Assembly: GCA_947493215.1 (NCBI GenBank)
Contig: CANLQE010000002.1
Span: 124,001 to 188,000, forward strand
DNA: 64,000 nt
From: an uncultured Sphingomonadaceae bacterium
GTDB lineage: Bacteria > Pseudomonadota > Alphaproteobacteria > Sphingomonadales > Sphingomonadaceae
Direction: 5' to 3'
The translations under genes and the position numbers were made by a program. Under the pieces are notes generated by a model. That model worked only from the letters and a program-made list of their open reading frames with translations, searched no databases and was not told the origin of the DNA. This document shows, one piece after another, positions 16,591-25,366 of the stretch (position 1 is the stretch's first letter; the number at the start of each line of letters is the position of its first letter).

Positions 16591-17592
16591 TCAGTCCAGC
16601 CGCAACATCTGCTTTCCGAAATTCTGTCCGGCAAACAAACGCTTCAAGGTATCAGGGATGTTATCAAAGCCTTCCTGGATATCTTCCTTGTAGGTGATTT
16701 TGCCTTCTTTGATCCACTGCCGGATTCGTTCACGCGCGGCTGGAAACTCGCTGGCATAATCGCTGACGATAAAGCCGGACATGCTGGCGCGCTTGAAGAT
16801 CAGGTTGAAATAATTTTCCGGACCCGCTGGCAAGTTTCCAGTTTCATAGCGGGAAATTCCGCCGCAAATTGCGACTCGAGCGTTCATCGCAATATGCGCC
16901 AACGCGTCGTTCAAAATCTTGCCACCGACATTGTCATAAAAAACGTTGATCGATTGATTGCAAAGCTCTTTCAGTTTCGCTCGGACATCATCATTTTTAT
17001 AGTCGATCGCATGGTCATAACCAACATCACCGGTTAGCCACGCACATTTTTCTTCGCCGCCCGCAATGCCAATGGTCCGGCATCCAGCAATTCTGGCAAT
17101 CTGACCGACCATGGATCCGGTTGCGCCAGCAGCGCCAGAGACCACAACCGTATCACCTGGCTGTGGCCGACCATGTTTCAGCAAACCGAAATAGGCCGTG
17201 AGACCGGTTGTACCGAGCGCACCCAGATTGGCGGTCAGCAGGTCATCATTCTCAATTTTCTGGATTTCGCGGCCATCGATATGGGCATAGTCCTGCCAGC
17301 GCAGCATCCCCATGACCTTGTCGCCTTTTGCAAAATCGGGATGGCGAGATTCGATCACCTCACCAATGCCGCTACCGCGCATCACTTCACCAATTTCGGT
17401 GGGCGCAACATAACCGCCAATGTTTTCCATCCAGCCTTTCAGCGCAGGATCAAAACCGAGAACCTCGTTTTTGACCAGCACATGACCTTCGGCAACCTCT
17501 GGCACAGGCGTAACAACTTTTTTGAAATCGTCATCAACCAGCCCACGCCCTCTGGGTCGTCCATTGATCAGCCACTGCCTGTTATCAGTCAT
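16591..17592 (-). CDS. NADP-dependent medium-chain oxidoreductase (prostaglandin/curcumin reductase-like)
   Basis: 333 residues, a paralogue of the protein at 8929: FDPALKGWMENIGGY in the N-terminal domain, VVSGAAGATGSMVGQIAR and IGIAGGEEKCAW in the Rossmann domain, YDNVGG at ~residue 220, and a C-terminus with FKRASMSGFIVSDY. No zinc ligands. Expected to reduce conjugated C=C bonds with NADPH. ATG at 17592 with GGGAG at 6 bp. Apparently a single-gene unit, divergent from the 2-oxoacid dehydrogenase genes. Candidate operator site C is 58 bp upstream. Confidence 0.88.
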   Translation of the reverse strand: MTDNRQWLINGRPRGRGLVDDDFKKVVTPVPEVAEGHVLVKNEVLGFDPALKGWMENIGGYVAPTEIGEVMRGSGIGEVIESRHPDFAKGDKVMGMLRWQDYAHIDGREIQKIENDDLLTANLGALGTTGLTAYFGLLKHGRPQPGDTVVVSGAAGATGSMVGQIARIAGCRTIGIAGGEEKCAWLTGDVGYDHAIDYKNDDVRAKLKELCNQSINVFYDNVGGKILNDALAHIAMNARVAICGGISRYETGNLPAGPENYFNLIFKRASMSGFIVSDYASEFPAARERIRQWIKEGKITYKEDIQEGFDNIPDTLKRLFAGQNFGKQMLRLD

Positions 17593-17926
17593 TTTATTCT
17601 CCCGTTACGCATTATTTTCAATCTGATAGACCCGAGTCCTGCCGCGACATAACTGCCAGCTTTGATAGCTGCTTCATTTGCCCAAACTTGTTGCTGCCGT
17701 TTTTATTACATGACATTACTGAGAAGCTTAAAAACAAACCACTCCAAAAGGCCTTATTTTCTGCCACTTCTTGACAATTTTAACCATGAAGGAGCGATCC
17801 CATCCAGCAATGGGAAAGGCCATGGTCAAAACGGGTGCCTGTCTCGCACACTCCCTATAACAATAGTGGCGAGAGGCTTGGCCTGCGCTATGAAGATTTC
17901 AGAACAAAAGACCCGAAAGAGGTCCG
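17593..17926. other. 334-bp divergent intergenic region
   Basis: Between the reductase (minus) and E1-alpha (plus). It contains candidate operator site C near its left end, TTGACA at 17774-17779 and TATAAC at ~17856, which could belong to promoters but are not correctly spaced with each other. A 24-codon frame from 17788 has no support. Nothing else is recognisable. Confidence 0.5.
17650..17671. promoter_or_regulatory. Candidate operator, site C
   Basis: TAACTGCC-AGCTT-TGATAGCT, 58 bp upstream of the reductase start at 17592. The left arm is identical to that of site B (TAACTGCC); the right arm matches the site B arm GGCTAGTT at 5 of 8 positions with the same 5-bp spacer. Confidence 0.4.
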
Positions 17927-18940
17927 ATGATGGATGACCACCAAAGGAGCAAAGCCTTGAGCGATACACAGATGGCAGACAAAGATGTCCTGATCGACAT
18001 TTTCACCCGCGCCGACCTGATCATGCAATCGGATATTAAATTCCGCAAAATGATCGGCGCCGGACAATTGCAAATCGTCTATTATCCCGTGCGCGGACAG
18101 GAAGTTGTTTCCTCCGCCATGATGGCAGCGATCAATCAGGAAGATTATCTGGTTACCATCTATCGCGGTCTCCATGACCAGCTCGCCAAGGGCATTCCAT
18201 CGAAAGAATTATGGGCCGAGTTTGCCGGCAAGATGGCTGGCACCTGCAAAGGCAAGGGCGGTCCCATGCACATCACCCATCCTGAAACCGGCGTTATGGT
18301 CACCACCGGCATTGTCGGCTCCGGCATTCCGATCGCCAATGGCTTAGGTCTTGCGAGCCAGCTCGACAAAGACGGCAAAGTCACTGTCTGCTGCTTTGGT
18401 GACGGAGCCACCAATATTGGCGCGTTCCATGAAGGCTTGAACATGGCGCAAGTTTGGAAACTTCCAGTCATTTTCCTCTGCCAGAATAATCTCTATTCCG
18501 AACATACGCCGATGGCCTTTGCGACCAGTTCCGACACCATCAAACAGCGTGGCGAAGGCTTAGGCATGCGTTCGGTGCGTGTGAACGGCAATGACGCTAG
18601 CGAAATGTATGCAGCAGCCAAGGAAGCCGTCGAATATGCGCGCGCTGGCAACGGACCGACGTTGATCGAGGCGATGACCTTCCGCTTCCATGGCCATCTG
18701 CTCGGTGATACCGGCCATTATATTCCTGAAGCGGAAATGGAACAGGCACTGAAAGACGATCCGATGCCGATCCTGCGCCAGCAATTACTCGACATTCAGG
18801 TTAGCGAAGCGGACATCGCCGCGATCGAAGCGAAGAACAAAGCAATTATTGACGAAGCGGCGCAATTCGCACTCGACGCCCCTTATCCTCCGGGCGATGA
18901 ATATCGCATCGATGTATTAGACGTGGAGATAGCAGCATGA
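17927..18940 (+). CDS. Thiamine-dependent 2-oxoacid dehydrogenase E1 component, alpha subunit
   Basis: 337 residues with the thiamine diphosphate motif GDGATN...NN (GDGATNIGAFHEG to CQNN, ~residues 160-190) and the HITHPETGV and TYRGLHDQ-type segments of PDH/acetoin/branched-chain E1-alpha. It decarboxylates a 2-oxoacid (or cleaves acetoin) and passes the acyl group to a lipoyl domain with its beta partner. ATG at 17927 follows AGAGG; a TTG at 17957 has the stronger AAAGGAG at 7 bp and may be the real start. First of three coupled genes. Confidence 0.9.
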   Translation: MMDDHQRSKALSDTQMADKDVLIDIFTRADLIMQSDIKFRKMIGAGQLQIVYYPVRGQEVVSSAMMAAINQEDYLVTIYRGLHDQLAKGIPSKELWAEFAGKMAGTCKGKGGPMHITHPETGVMVTTGIVGSGIPIANGLGLASQLDKDGKVTVCCFGDGATNIGAFHEGLNMAQVWKLPVIFLCQNNLYSEHTPMAFATSSDTIKQRGEGLGMRSVRVNGNDASEMYAAAKEAVEYARAGNGPTLIEAMTFRFHGHLLGDTGHYIPEAEMEQALKDDPMPILRQQLLDIQVSEADIAAIEAKNKAIIDEAAQFALDAPYPPGDEYRIDVLDVEIAA

Positions 18941-19929
18941 GCGACGCACCAAAGGAAATCATGTTCGCACAAGCCTGTAACATGGCAATGGCCAAAGCCA
19001 TGGCGGACGATCCCAAAGTCATCTTGATGGGCGAAGATATTGCTGACGAACAAGGCGGCGGTGTTTTTAAAGTGACCGCTGGCCTTTCCGCACAATTTGG
19101 CACGGACCGCGTTCGCTCGACCCCAATTTCTGAACAAGCCATTGTGGGTGCAGCGGTCGGTTCCGCTTTGGTCGGCTACAAACCTGTCGCAGAAATCATG
19201 TTGATGAACTTCATCACCGTGGCAATGGATCAGATTGTTAATCACGCCGCGAAATTGCGCTTCATGTCCGGCGGACAGACAAGCGTACCATTGACCATTC
19301 GAACCACCACAGGAGCCGGTACAGGCCTTGGCGGGCAGCACAGTGATATGCTCGAAGCTTGGCTGGCCCACGTACCTGGCCTGAAAGTGGTTGCCGCTTC
19401 CAACCCCTGCGATGCCTATGGCTTGCTATATTCGTCGATCATGGATCCCAATCCGGTGATCTTTATCGAGAATACGCCGACTTATTTCACCAAGGGTCCT
19501 GCTCCGGCTCCCGATCATGTTGTCCCGCTTGGCGTGGCATCAGTCCCTCGTGAAGGTTCTGATATCAGCTTGATCACCTATAGCCGCGGCGTTGGCGCTT
19601 GCCATGCGGTCGCTGAGAAGCTCGCAGGCGAAGGCATTTCCTGTGAAGTGGTTGATCTACGCACGATCGCACCGTTTGATGAGGAAACTGTGCTCAAAAG
19701 CGTCGCCAAGACCAAGGCGGCAGTCGTGGTGCATGAGGCGGTGAAGAATTTCGGCACCGGCGCTGAAATCTCGTCCCGCATCCATGAAGAACTATTTTCT
19801 GAACTCAAAGCACCGGTTGGACGTGTCGGTTCTGGCTATGCGCCAGTGCCCTTTTCACCGGCCATCGAAAAGGCATGGATGTTCAGTGAAGGTGATATCG
19901 AACGCGAAATTCGCAAAATATTGGGGTAA
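18937..19929 (+). CDS. Thiamine-dependent 2-oxoacid dehydrogenase E1 component, beta subunit
   Basis: 330 residues with the transketolase pyrimidine-binding domain (GEDIADEQGG, STPISEQAIVG), GLGGQHSD, and the C-terminal transketolase domain (DISLITYSRGV, VVDLRTIAPFDEE). The start ATG overlaps the stop of the alpha gene (ATGA), so the two are translationally coupled and make an alpha2beta2 E1. The best family description is pyruvate/acetoin/branched-chain E1. The cytosolic product would load a lipoyl protein such as the one encoded next. Confidence 0.92.
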   Translation: MSDAPKEIMFAQACNMAMAKAMADDPKVILMGEDIADEQGGGVFKVTAGLSAQFGTDRVRSTPISEQAIVGAAVGSALVGYKPVAEIMLMNFITVAMDQIVNHAAKLRFMSGGQTSVPLTIRTTTGAGTGLGGQHSDMLEAWLAHVPGLKVVAASNPCDAYGLLYSSIMDPNPVIFIENTPTYFTKGPAPAPDHVVPLGVASVPREGSDISLITYSRGVGACHAVAEKLAGEGISCEVVDLRTIAPFDEETVLKSVAKTKAAVVVHEAVKNFGTGAEISSRIHEELFSELKAPVGRVGSGYAPVPFSPAIEKAWMFSEGDIEREIRKILG

Positions 19930-19931
19930 AA

Positions 19932-20165
19932 ATGGCTACTGAAATACGGATACCAAAACTGGGTTTTAGCATGGAAGTTGGCACGCTGGCCGAATGGCTG
20001 GTCCCCGATGGCGCGGACGTCACTGAGGGGCAGGACATCTATGCTCTGGAGAATGATAAATCCACTCAGGAAGTTGAATCACCCGCAACTGGAAAACTGA
20101 AGATTATCGTCAGCGCAACCGGCGAAGAATATCCGGTTGGCGAGTTGATCGGAACCATTGAATAA
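19932..20165 (+). CDS. Stand-alone lipoyl-domain protein
   Basis: 77 residues forming a single lipoyl/biotinyl domain: IPKLGFSMEVG, then Lys43 in ENDKS as the expected lipoylation site, and SPATGKL. It starts 2 bp after the E1-beta stop, so it belongs to the E1 operon. A normal E2 would continue with a peripheral-subunit-binding domain and a catalytic acyltransferase core; neither is present here or next door, and no E3 follows. It may shuttle between this E1 and a core encoded elsewhere, or serve a different acceptor. Confidence 0.88.
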   Translation: MATEIRIPKLGFSMEVGTLAEWLVPDGADVTEGQDIYALENDKSTQEVESPATGKLKIIVSATGEEYPVGELIGTIE

Positions 20166-20225
20166 TCACAACAAAAAATCATCTGCGGAAGCGGTTTATC
20201 AACACCTATCATTATTATTAGTAAT

Positions 20226-20249
20226 GTTTGGTTGACTGCAAAACCAAAC
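20226..20249. promoter_or_regulatory. Perfect inverted repeat upstream of the LuxR-type gene
   Basis: GTTTGGTT and AACCAAAC, perfect 8-bp arms with an 8-bp spacer, in the 148-bp gap before 20314. No U run follows, so an operator (possibly for autoregulation) is more likely than a terminator. A second, imperfect stem (GAGCC/GGCTC, 20274-20293) lies just before the GGAGG. Confidence 0.45.
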
Positions 20250-20313
20250 GACGCGACAAGCAACGCAAGTCGAGAGCCTTGATCAAAGGGCTCCGTGGAG
20301 GACAAGCGTTATT

Positions 20314-21126
20314 ATGGCAGAGAATTTCGTCGCAGAAATACCTGATGTTTCAAAGGCAACCTTCCGCCGCAATCTGGACAGCGTAACGATCACCAGTGCG
20401 GCTGAAATTCGGCCGGCGGCAGAGGCAATCCACAAAATCGCGCAATCCTATGGCTTCCGTATTGCCGTCAGCGCGGACATCTCGTCCAAGGCCCATTTGG
20501 TCGATGCCGAGGGCGAGCTTATCAACAAAGATATTTTCGGCTGGGTTGCTGAAGGCGAACGTTGGTGGGAAGATACAAGACTGGCGCTGAGCTCTCCTCT
20601 GCCCCGCGCTTGCCGTTATGAAAGTGAGCCGATCTGGTGCAATGCGGAGGGTTTTCATGGCCATTGGCAGAATGAATATCTCGACGAAATTGACCTTAAG
20701 GACTTTTATGAAGCCGGCGCCACTGCCAAGTCAGCCATCCTGATTCCAGTGCATTTGCCTTTCGGGCAAATCGCGGCGGTCAGCTTCACACCGATTGACT
20801 ATAGCGTCACCGACCTGAGCGAACCTTATCGAATTTTTTCTGATTTTCTGTCGATTGTCACCAGCCGCTTTGTAACCGGCTATGTGCTGGCAATGCGCAA
20901 GAAGCACCGGATGCCGACAAACTGCATATTGTCGAAACGCGAAGCAGAATGCCTGCATTGGGCCGCCATTGGCAAGACGGACAAGGAAATCAGCATGATA
21001 TTGTCGCTGAGCCATGCGACTATCCGCTATCATGTCAATCGCGCCGGGCAAAAACTCAATAGCGTCAACCGCGGCCAGACGATTTTCAAGGCCGGCCAGC
21101 TCGGTTATTTGGGGGCGACCGACTAG
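20314..21126 (+). CDS. LuxR-family transcriptional regulator
   Basis: 270 residues: an N-terminal sensor region (~1-200) with conserved-looking aromatic positions as in autoinducer-binding domains (EGERWWEDTRL, CRYESEPIWC), and a C-terminal LuxR helix-turn-helix (LSKREAECLHWAAIGKTDKE to IRYHVNRAGQKL, ~205-262). No LuxI-type synthase is nearby, so a solo LuxR responding to a pathway metabolite is possible. GGAGG lies 12 bp from the ATG, an unusually long spacing. It follows the E1/lipoyl genes and could control block 2 promoters; that link is inferred from position only. Confidence 0.88.
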   Translation: MAENFVAEIPDVSKATFRRNLDSVTITSAAEIRPAAEAIHKIAQSYGFRIAVSADISSKAHLVDAEGELINKDIFGWVAEGERWWEDTRLALSSPLPRACRYESEPIWCNAEGFHGHWQNEYLDEIDLKDFYEAGATAKSAILIPVHLPFGQIAAVSFTPIDYSVTDLSEPYRIFSDFLSIVTSRFVTGYVLAMRKKHRMPTNCILSKREAECLHWAAIGKTDKEISMILSLSHATIRYHVNRAGQKLNSVNRGQTIFKAGQLGYLGATD

Positions 21127-21132
21127 CGTCCG

Positions 21133-21540
21133 CTATTTGCGCAACAACGCAAATACACCTGTCATTGTCATAAGCACCCGCTCGCCGGCGATGATTTCGC
21201 CGTGACAATAAGCGGTTCGCTTACCTTTGCGATCGATATGCGCATGCGCGACGACCCAATCGCCGAGTTTCGCGCCGGTCAGGAAATTGGTGTTGAGGTT
21301 GATCGTAGCAATGGGCAGGCGCGGCTTTTCGCTGACAAATAATTGATAGCTTAGCGCGACATCGGCCAGCGTTGTCAACACGCCGCCATGGGCGACATTG
21401 ATCCCGTTTAAGTGTCCTTCGGCTATTCGAATACCGACCGCAATATGATCGGTCTCTTTGCGCGTAAAATAAGGGCCGGCAACATCTAGAAACCCAGTGG
21501 AAAATGTCGCCGGCGCAAATCCTTCGGGAATGTCCGCCAA
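21133..21540 (-). CDS. PaaI-type hotdog-fold thioesterase
   Basis: 135 residues with the 4HBT/PaaI pattern: GHLNGINVAHGGVLTTLADVAL (HGG turn followed by the central helix) and TNFLTGAKLGDWV. These enzymes hydrolyse aryl- or acyl-CoA thioesters, often rescuing CoA. There is no ATG; the only in-frame start after the upstream stop is TTG at 21540. It lies 4 bp after the Rieske oxygenase stop, so the two are one unit. It meets the LuxR gene tail to tail with a 6-bp gap. Confidence 0.85.
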   Translation of the reverse strand: MADIPEGFAPATFSTGFLDVAGPYFTRKETDHIAVGIRIAEGHLNGINVAHGGVLTTLADVALSYQLFVSEKPRLPIATINLNTNFLTGAKLGDWVVAHAHIDRKGKRTAYCHGEIIAGERVLMTMTGVFALLRK

Positions 21541-21544
21541 AGCC

Positions 21545-23125
21545 TTATTCTGCTGCTAGCAGCTTAGGACTTTTTGGCGGCTCTTCGCTGTTCAGCCATA
21601 AATCCAGTGTTTCATGGAAATGGCGGAGTTTCGATTCCTGATAGCTGGCAAAGATCGAAACGCCATGCGGCTGGTTTTTCACGCCCTTTTGCATCGCTTT
21701 GTGATTAAGATAATCCTGATTGAATATCTTGTTCAAATAGCTGCCAAATTCCTTTGCTTCTGTATAATCATCATGCAGATCGAGGAAGGTGCATTTAGCC
21801 GGTTCCGGGCGCTCTGCGCCTTCTGGCAGGGCGACCATGAACATCACTTCATGCAAGGATTGCTCTGGATTATCGCCATCGGGACGGAAACGATAAAAGA
21901 TCGGATTATAGTCAGCCCACGGGCTCATGTTCGGGAACACGCTATAGAAAATCGCATCAGTCAAATCAGCATCGCTGATTTCATCAACCTTGTCGCCCCA
22001 GGTCGGACGCATTTCTTCGCGTCTTGCTTGCGCCGCTTCGTCCCTCATTTGGTGAGGCGAAACGTCGGTATATACCATTGGCGTGTCTTCTTCTTCCGGC
22101 GCAATTTTGCCGCCGATCCAGTTACACATATGGGGGTCCGCGGATTTCAAATCGCCTTCGATATAATTGGCTTCCATATCGAAAATGCCGCTTTTGCCAT
22201 TGGGTAAAGAAACCTGAACCCGGTTTTCTTCCAAGCGTTTAAACGTGTGCTTGCTGATCGGGTGAATGAAGCTTTGAAAGGCTTTTTGATCAGGGAAAGC
22301 TGTCGGATCAGGGTTGATCAGATCCGTATGCGGACTCGGCGCGCCGTGGGCCGACATGGCGCGTGAAACATTATGCCACACATCATATTTGCTGTTTGCA
22401 TCAGCAAAAGCGGGCATCAGTTCCGGGTGCGTACCGACCACATGATAGGATTCCATAAAGGCTTCCTGCGCAATTTTCCAATTGCAGGGCAAGCGCTTGA
22501 TCATATGTGCAGCTTTATAGCGGCGCTCAAACGGGATTTGAAAATGGCGATCCAGATCGCCAAGAAAATCTTCCAGCGGCTCGCAATCGCGATCCGGATT
22601 GATAAAGACAAAGCCGCCCCACTCGCCAACGCTAATCGCTTTCAGACTGTGGGTTTCTTCGCTAACCGTTGGGAAATCCCATTGGCACGGCACTTCTTTA
22701 AGCTTGCCATCCAATTCCCATGACCAGCCGTGAAAGGGACAACGCAGCGCTTTCTGACCCTTTTTATGGTTATCGCAAATGGCGCGACCACGATGCATAC
22801 AACTATTGGGATAGGCTTTAATCTCGTCTTCAGACACGCGAACTACGATGAACGACAGACCGGCAATATCATAAACAAACGTATCGCCGACTTCTTTGAT
22901 GTCGTCTTTGTGACACGCCATTTGCCAGACCCGTTTCCAGAGCATTTCCACTTCGCGGTCATGCTCTTCCTTGGTCCAGTAGCGGCTGACCTCAACTTCT
23001 GTCAGGCCCGGTTCCATAGGAGATTCTTCAAAAAAGACATCCGGCGCCCGGACTTTGTCGCCTTCGAGCAATTCGGTATAAGCAATTCCGTTTGACCGAT
23101 TGTGACCGGTGAGCGTCTCGACCAT
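21545..23125 (-). CDS. Rieske non-heme iron ring-hydroxylating oxygenase, large subunit
   Basis: 526 residues. Rieske cluster ligands are C109-x-H111 (CMHRG) and C129-x2-H132 (CPFHGW). The C-terminal catalytic domain shows NWKIAQEAFMESYHVVGTHPE, with the two facial-triad histidines. Such oxygenases hydroxylate aromatic or alicyclic/steroid rings using an electron-transfer partner; no small subunit, ferredoxin or reductase is encoded nearby, so these come from elsewhere. It is longer than KshA-type steroid hydroxylases. ATG at 23125 (or the adjacent 23128) follows AGGAG. Candidate operator site D is 61 bp upstream. Confidence 0.92.
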   Translation of the reverse strand: MVETLTGHNRSNGIAYTELLEGDKVRAPDVFFEESPMEPGLTEVEVSRYWTKEEHDREVEMLWKRVWQMACHKDDIKEVGDTFVYDIAGLSFIVVRVSEDEIKAYPNSCMHRGRAICDNHKKGQKALRCPFHGWSWELDGKLKEVPCQWDFPTVSEETHSLKAISVGEWGGFVFINPDRDCEPLEDFLGDLDRHFQIPFERRYKAAHMIKRLPCNWKIAQEAFMESYHVVGTHPELMPAFADANSKYDVWHNVSRAMSAHGAPSPHTDLINPDPTAFPDQKAFQSFIHPISKHTFKRLEENRVQVSLPNGKSGIFDMEANYIEGDLKSADPHMCNWIGGKIAPEEEDTPMVYTDVSPHQMRDEAAQARREEMRPTWGDKVDEISDADLTDAIFYSVFPNMSPWADYNPIFYRFRPDGDNPEQSLHEVMFMVALPEGAERPEPAKCTFLDLHDDYTEAKEFGSYLNKIFNQDYLNHKAMQKGVKNQPHGVSIFASYQESKLRHFHETLDLWLNSEEPPKSPKLLAAE

Positions 23126-23185
23126 CATATTCTCCTGAAAACTACAAATATTTGCAATCAGATTACCGCAAGAAGTCGCAAACTC

Positions 23186-23203
23186 CACTAGTGAATCTGG
23201 CAG
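23186..23203. promoter_or_regulatory. Candidate operator, site D
   Basis: CACTAGTG-AATCT-GGCAG: read on the minus strand this is CTGCC-N5-CACTAGTG, the same half-site order and spacer as sites B and C. It is upstream of the Rieske gene (start 23125) and within the region shared with the divergent GST gene (23348). Confidence 0.4.
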
Positions 23204-23347
23204 CCTGCCGAATCTTTGGGGTTAATTTGCAGCCGCTCTTTTCCAAGGCATAACCTAATGTTTTTGAGAGGACCGTTCGACCCTGTTACCTGTGTATCTT
23301 CACAGCAATGAGGCCGTGACGAATCTGCCCAAAAGGAGAGCAAACCC

Positions 23348-23977
23348 GTGAAACTCTATTCCAGCCTTGGCCCCAATCCTCGGCTAGCCCGCATGTTCCT
23401 GATGGAAAAAGGCATTGAGGTGGAGAGAATCCATCTCGACATTATCACCGGCGAAAACCGCAGTGATGATTATGCCAAAAAAAATGTCATGCAGACGACG
23501 CCAACGCTGGAACTGGATGACGGAACGCTGATTAGCGAATCCACGGTCATCTGCGAATATCTGGAAGAAACCAAACCGGACCCCGTGCTGATCGGATCGA
23601 CTGCAAAAGAGCGTGCGGAAACCCGGCGGTGGGCGCGCCGGATAGACCAGGAGATCGCTGTTCCGATGACGCTCGGTTTTCGCGGCGGCGGCGGGCGGCC
23701 CATGTTCGAGCCGCGGATGAACGTGGTCAGCCCAGAGGCTGCTGCTGAGCTGTCAGCCATGTCGGATAAGCATTGGCTGTGGCTCGACGCGCAACTGGGC
23801 GAAAAGGATCATCTTTGCCACGACAAGTTGACGCTGGCGGATCTGGTTGCGTTTTGTTTCATCAAATTTGGCGGTACAGTGGGATGGTCGCTGCCGGCAG
23901 GCGCAGACAATTTGACGCGCTTTGCAGCTAAAATGGAGGAACGCCCCTCTGCTGAAATCTGGCGCGGCGAAGAATGA
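23348..23977 (+). CDS. Glutathione S-transferase family protein
   Basis: 209 residues: N-terminal thioredoxin-like domain (KLYSSLGPNPRLARMFLMEKG, a Ser/Tyr-type glutathione site; STVICEYL as the ESxxI-like glutathione motif) and an all-helical C-terminal domain. Possible roles are glutathione conjugation, dehalogenation or isomerisation of a pathway intermediate. GTG start at 23348 with AGGAG at 10 bp spacing. First of four plus-strand genes (GST, VOC, ThuA-like, SDR); the VOC gene overlaps its stop by 4 bp. Confidence 0.88.
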   Translation: MKLYSSLGPNPRLARMFLMEKGIEVERIHLDIITGENRSDDYAKKNVMQTTPTLELDDGTLISESTVICEYLEETKPDPVLIGSTAKERAETRRWARRIDQEIAVPMTLGFRGGGGRPMFEPRMNVVSPEAAAELSAMSDKHWLWLDAQLGEKDHLCHDKLTLADLVAFCFIKFGGTVGWSLPAGADNLTRFAAKMEERPSAEIWRGEE

Positions 23978-24522
23978 CCGATAGCCCGGCCACCCTCGCC
24001 AAACTCGGCACGATCATGCAGATCAGCTATGTGCCGGATGATTATGATGCTGCGCTCGACTATTGGACGCAGAAAATGGGCGCAGGCCCGTTTTTCCATA
24101 CCGAGGGCGTGCAGGTCGAGAATGTCAAATATCGCGGAAAAGCTTCGGACATACAGTTTTCCATGGCCATCGGCTATTGGGGCGATGTCCAAGTTGAGCT
24201 GATCCGGCCGGACAATGACGCACCGTCCATGTTCAAGGACTGGCGCGCAAAAGGCCTGCAAGGCGTGCAACATCTATGTGTCATCGTCGACGATCTGGCC
24301 GAAGCACGCCAGGTTACTGAGAGCAAAGGCGGAGATATCATTCAGGAAGTCAGCCTACCCGGCGGGGTCGGTGGGGCTTTCTATGCTGACTATGGCGGCG
24401 GTCCCGGCACGATAATAGAATATCTGCAAATCCCGCAAGCCGGCCTCGATGGCTTTGCCGCGATGCGTCAGGCCCATTTGAACTGGGATGGCGTCAGCAA
24501 TCCCGTAATAGGAAAAGAATAG
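23974..24522 (+). CDS. VOC-superfamily protein (glyoxalase/methylmalonyl-CoA epimerase-like)
   Basis: 182 residues of the vicinal oxygen chelate fold: an ISYVPDDYDAALDYWTQKMG opening of the type seen in methylmalonyl-CoA epimerases, GDVQVELIRP, and GVQHLCVIVDD as the second module with a metal-ligand His. The reaction type (isomerase, lyase or dioxygenase) cannot be read from the fold. The start overlaps the GST stop (ATGA), implying translational coupling and probably a joint pathway step. Confidence 0.85.
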   Translation: MTDSPATLAKLGTIMQISYVPDDYDAALDYWTQKMGAGPFFHTEGVQVENVKYRGKASDIQFSMAIGYWGDVQVELIRPDNDAPSMFKDWRAKGLQGVQHLCVIVDDLAEARQVTESKGGDIIQEVSLPGGVGGAFYADYGGGPGTIIEYLQIPQAGLDGFAAMRQAHLNWDGVSNPVIGKE

Positions 24523-25311
24523 ATGAGCGACACACCACCCGAACGCCAACCGGATCAGAAACCGATCAAATGCGTGCTGGTTGCAGCTGGCAAATATCAT
24601 GACATTGATTTCGCGCGGCTCGAAATATTGAAACTACTCGCCGAGGATGACCGCATCCGCGTCCGGGTGTTTGAAGATTATGAGAATCTCGAGGCGATCA
24701 AGAACGCCGATGTCCTAATCAGCTATACCTGCGACCTGTTGCCCAGCGAAGCAGCGCAGAAAAATATTCAAGCCTTCGTCAACACTGGCGGACAATATTT
24801 TGCCCTGCATGGAACCAACAGCGTATTGAAGTTTCTCGAAGACGGCCGCGTCGATGCGCCTGATGATATGCCGACCTTTGTCGACACATTGGGCAGTCGC
24901 TTTCTATCCCATCCGCCGATCATCCCGTTCACCGTTGACAATGCGCAACCGGATCACCCGCTGGTCAAGGGCATTCCCAGTTTTGAAACGGTCGATGAGC
25001 AATATCTCGTCGAAACCCGCGCCGAAATCGACGTGCTGCTAGACACCGAATATAATGGCACCGACGATATTAGCGGCTTTGTGCACAGCGACATTGAAAA
25101 GAGCCGTCACCCGGTTTTCTATATTCGCAAAATGGGCGAAGGCGCGGTGCTTTATTTGACCATGGGCCATTGTCGCGGCCATTATGACATGGACCCGGTC
25201 CTCGACTGGTGGCCCGAAGTGGATCGTTCCGGTTGGCAGCAGCCGATTATCTATGACCTGCTGCGGCGCGGCATCAAGTGGGTTTGCCAGCCCGCCATTG
25301 CAAAATTCTAA
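24523..25311 (+). CDS. ThuA-like protein
   Basis: 262 residues of the ThuA (trehalose-utilisation) glutamine-amidotransferase-like fold: LVAAGKYHDIDFARLEIL, VLISYTCDLLP, FVNTGGQYFALHGT, and GEGAVLYLTMGHCRGHYD. ThuA itself is linked to sugar metabolism, but family members occur in many catabolic clusters with undefined chemistry. The ATG follows the VOC stop directly (TAG-ATG). A metal-binding His pair (LHG, GHCRGH) is visible. No specific reaction can be assigned. Confidence 0.82.
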   Translation: MSDTPPERQPDQKPIKCVLVAAGKYHDIDFARLEILKLLAEDDRIRVRVFEDYENLEAIKNADVLISYTCDLLPSEAAQKNIQAFVNTGGQYFALHGTNSVLKFLEDGRVDAPDDMPTFVDTLGSRFLSHPPIIPFTVDNAQPDHPLVKGIPSFETVDEQYLVETRAEIDVLLDTEYNGTDDISGFVHSDIEKSRHPVFYIRKMGEGAVLYLTMGHCRGHYDMDPVLDWWPEVDRSGWQQPIIYDLLRRGIKWVCQPAIAKF

Positions 25312-25327
25312 ACGTAAAACCCAAACC

Positions 25328-25352
25328 CCAATATTTTCAAGGCCAATATTTT
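25328..25352 (+). repeat. Direct repeat of a decamer
   Basis: CCAATATTTT occurs at 25328-25337 and again at 25343-25352, 15 bp apart, in the leader of the SDR at 25367. It may be an AT-rich regulator site or chance. Confidence 0.4.
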
Positions 25353-25366
25353 AAAGGAGAGCAAAA

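Noticed and set aside
20314-21126. Quorum-sensing system
   Set aside because: A LuxR-type protein alone, with no synthase gene and an uncertain autoinducer domain, does not support it.
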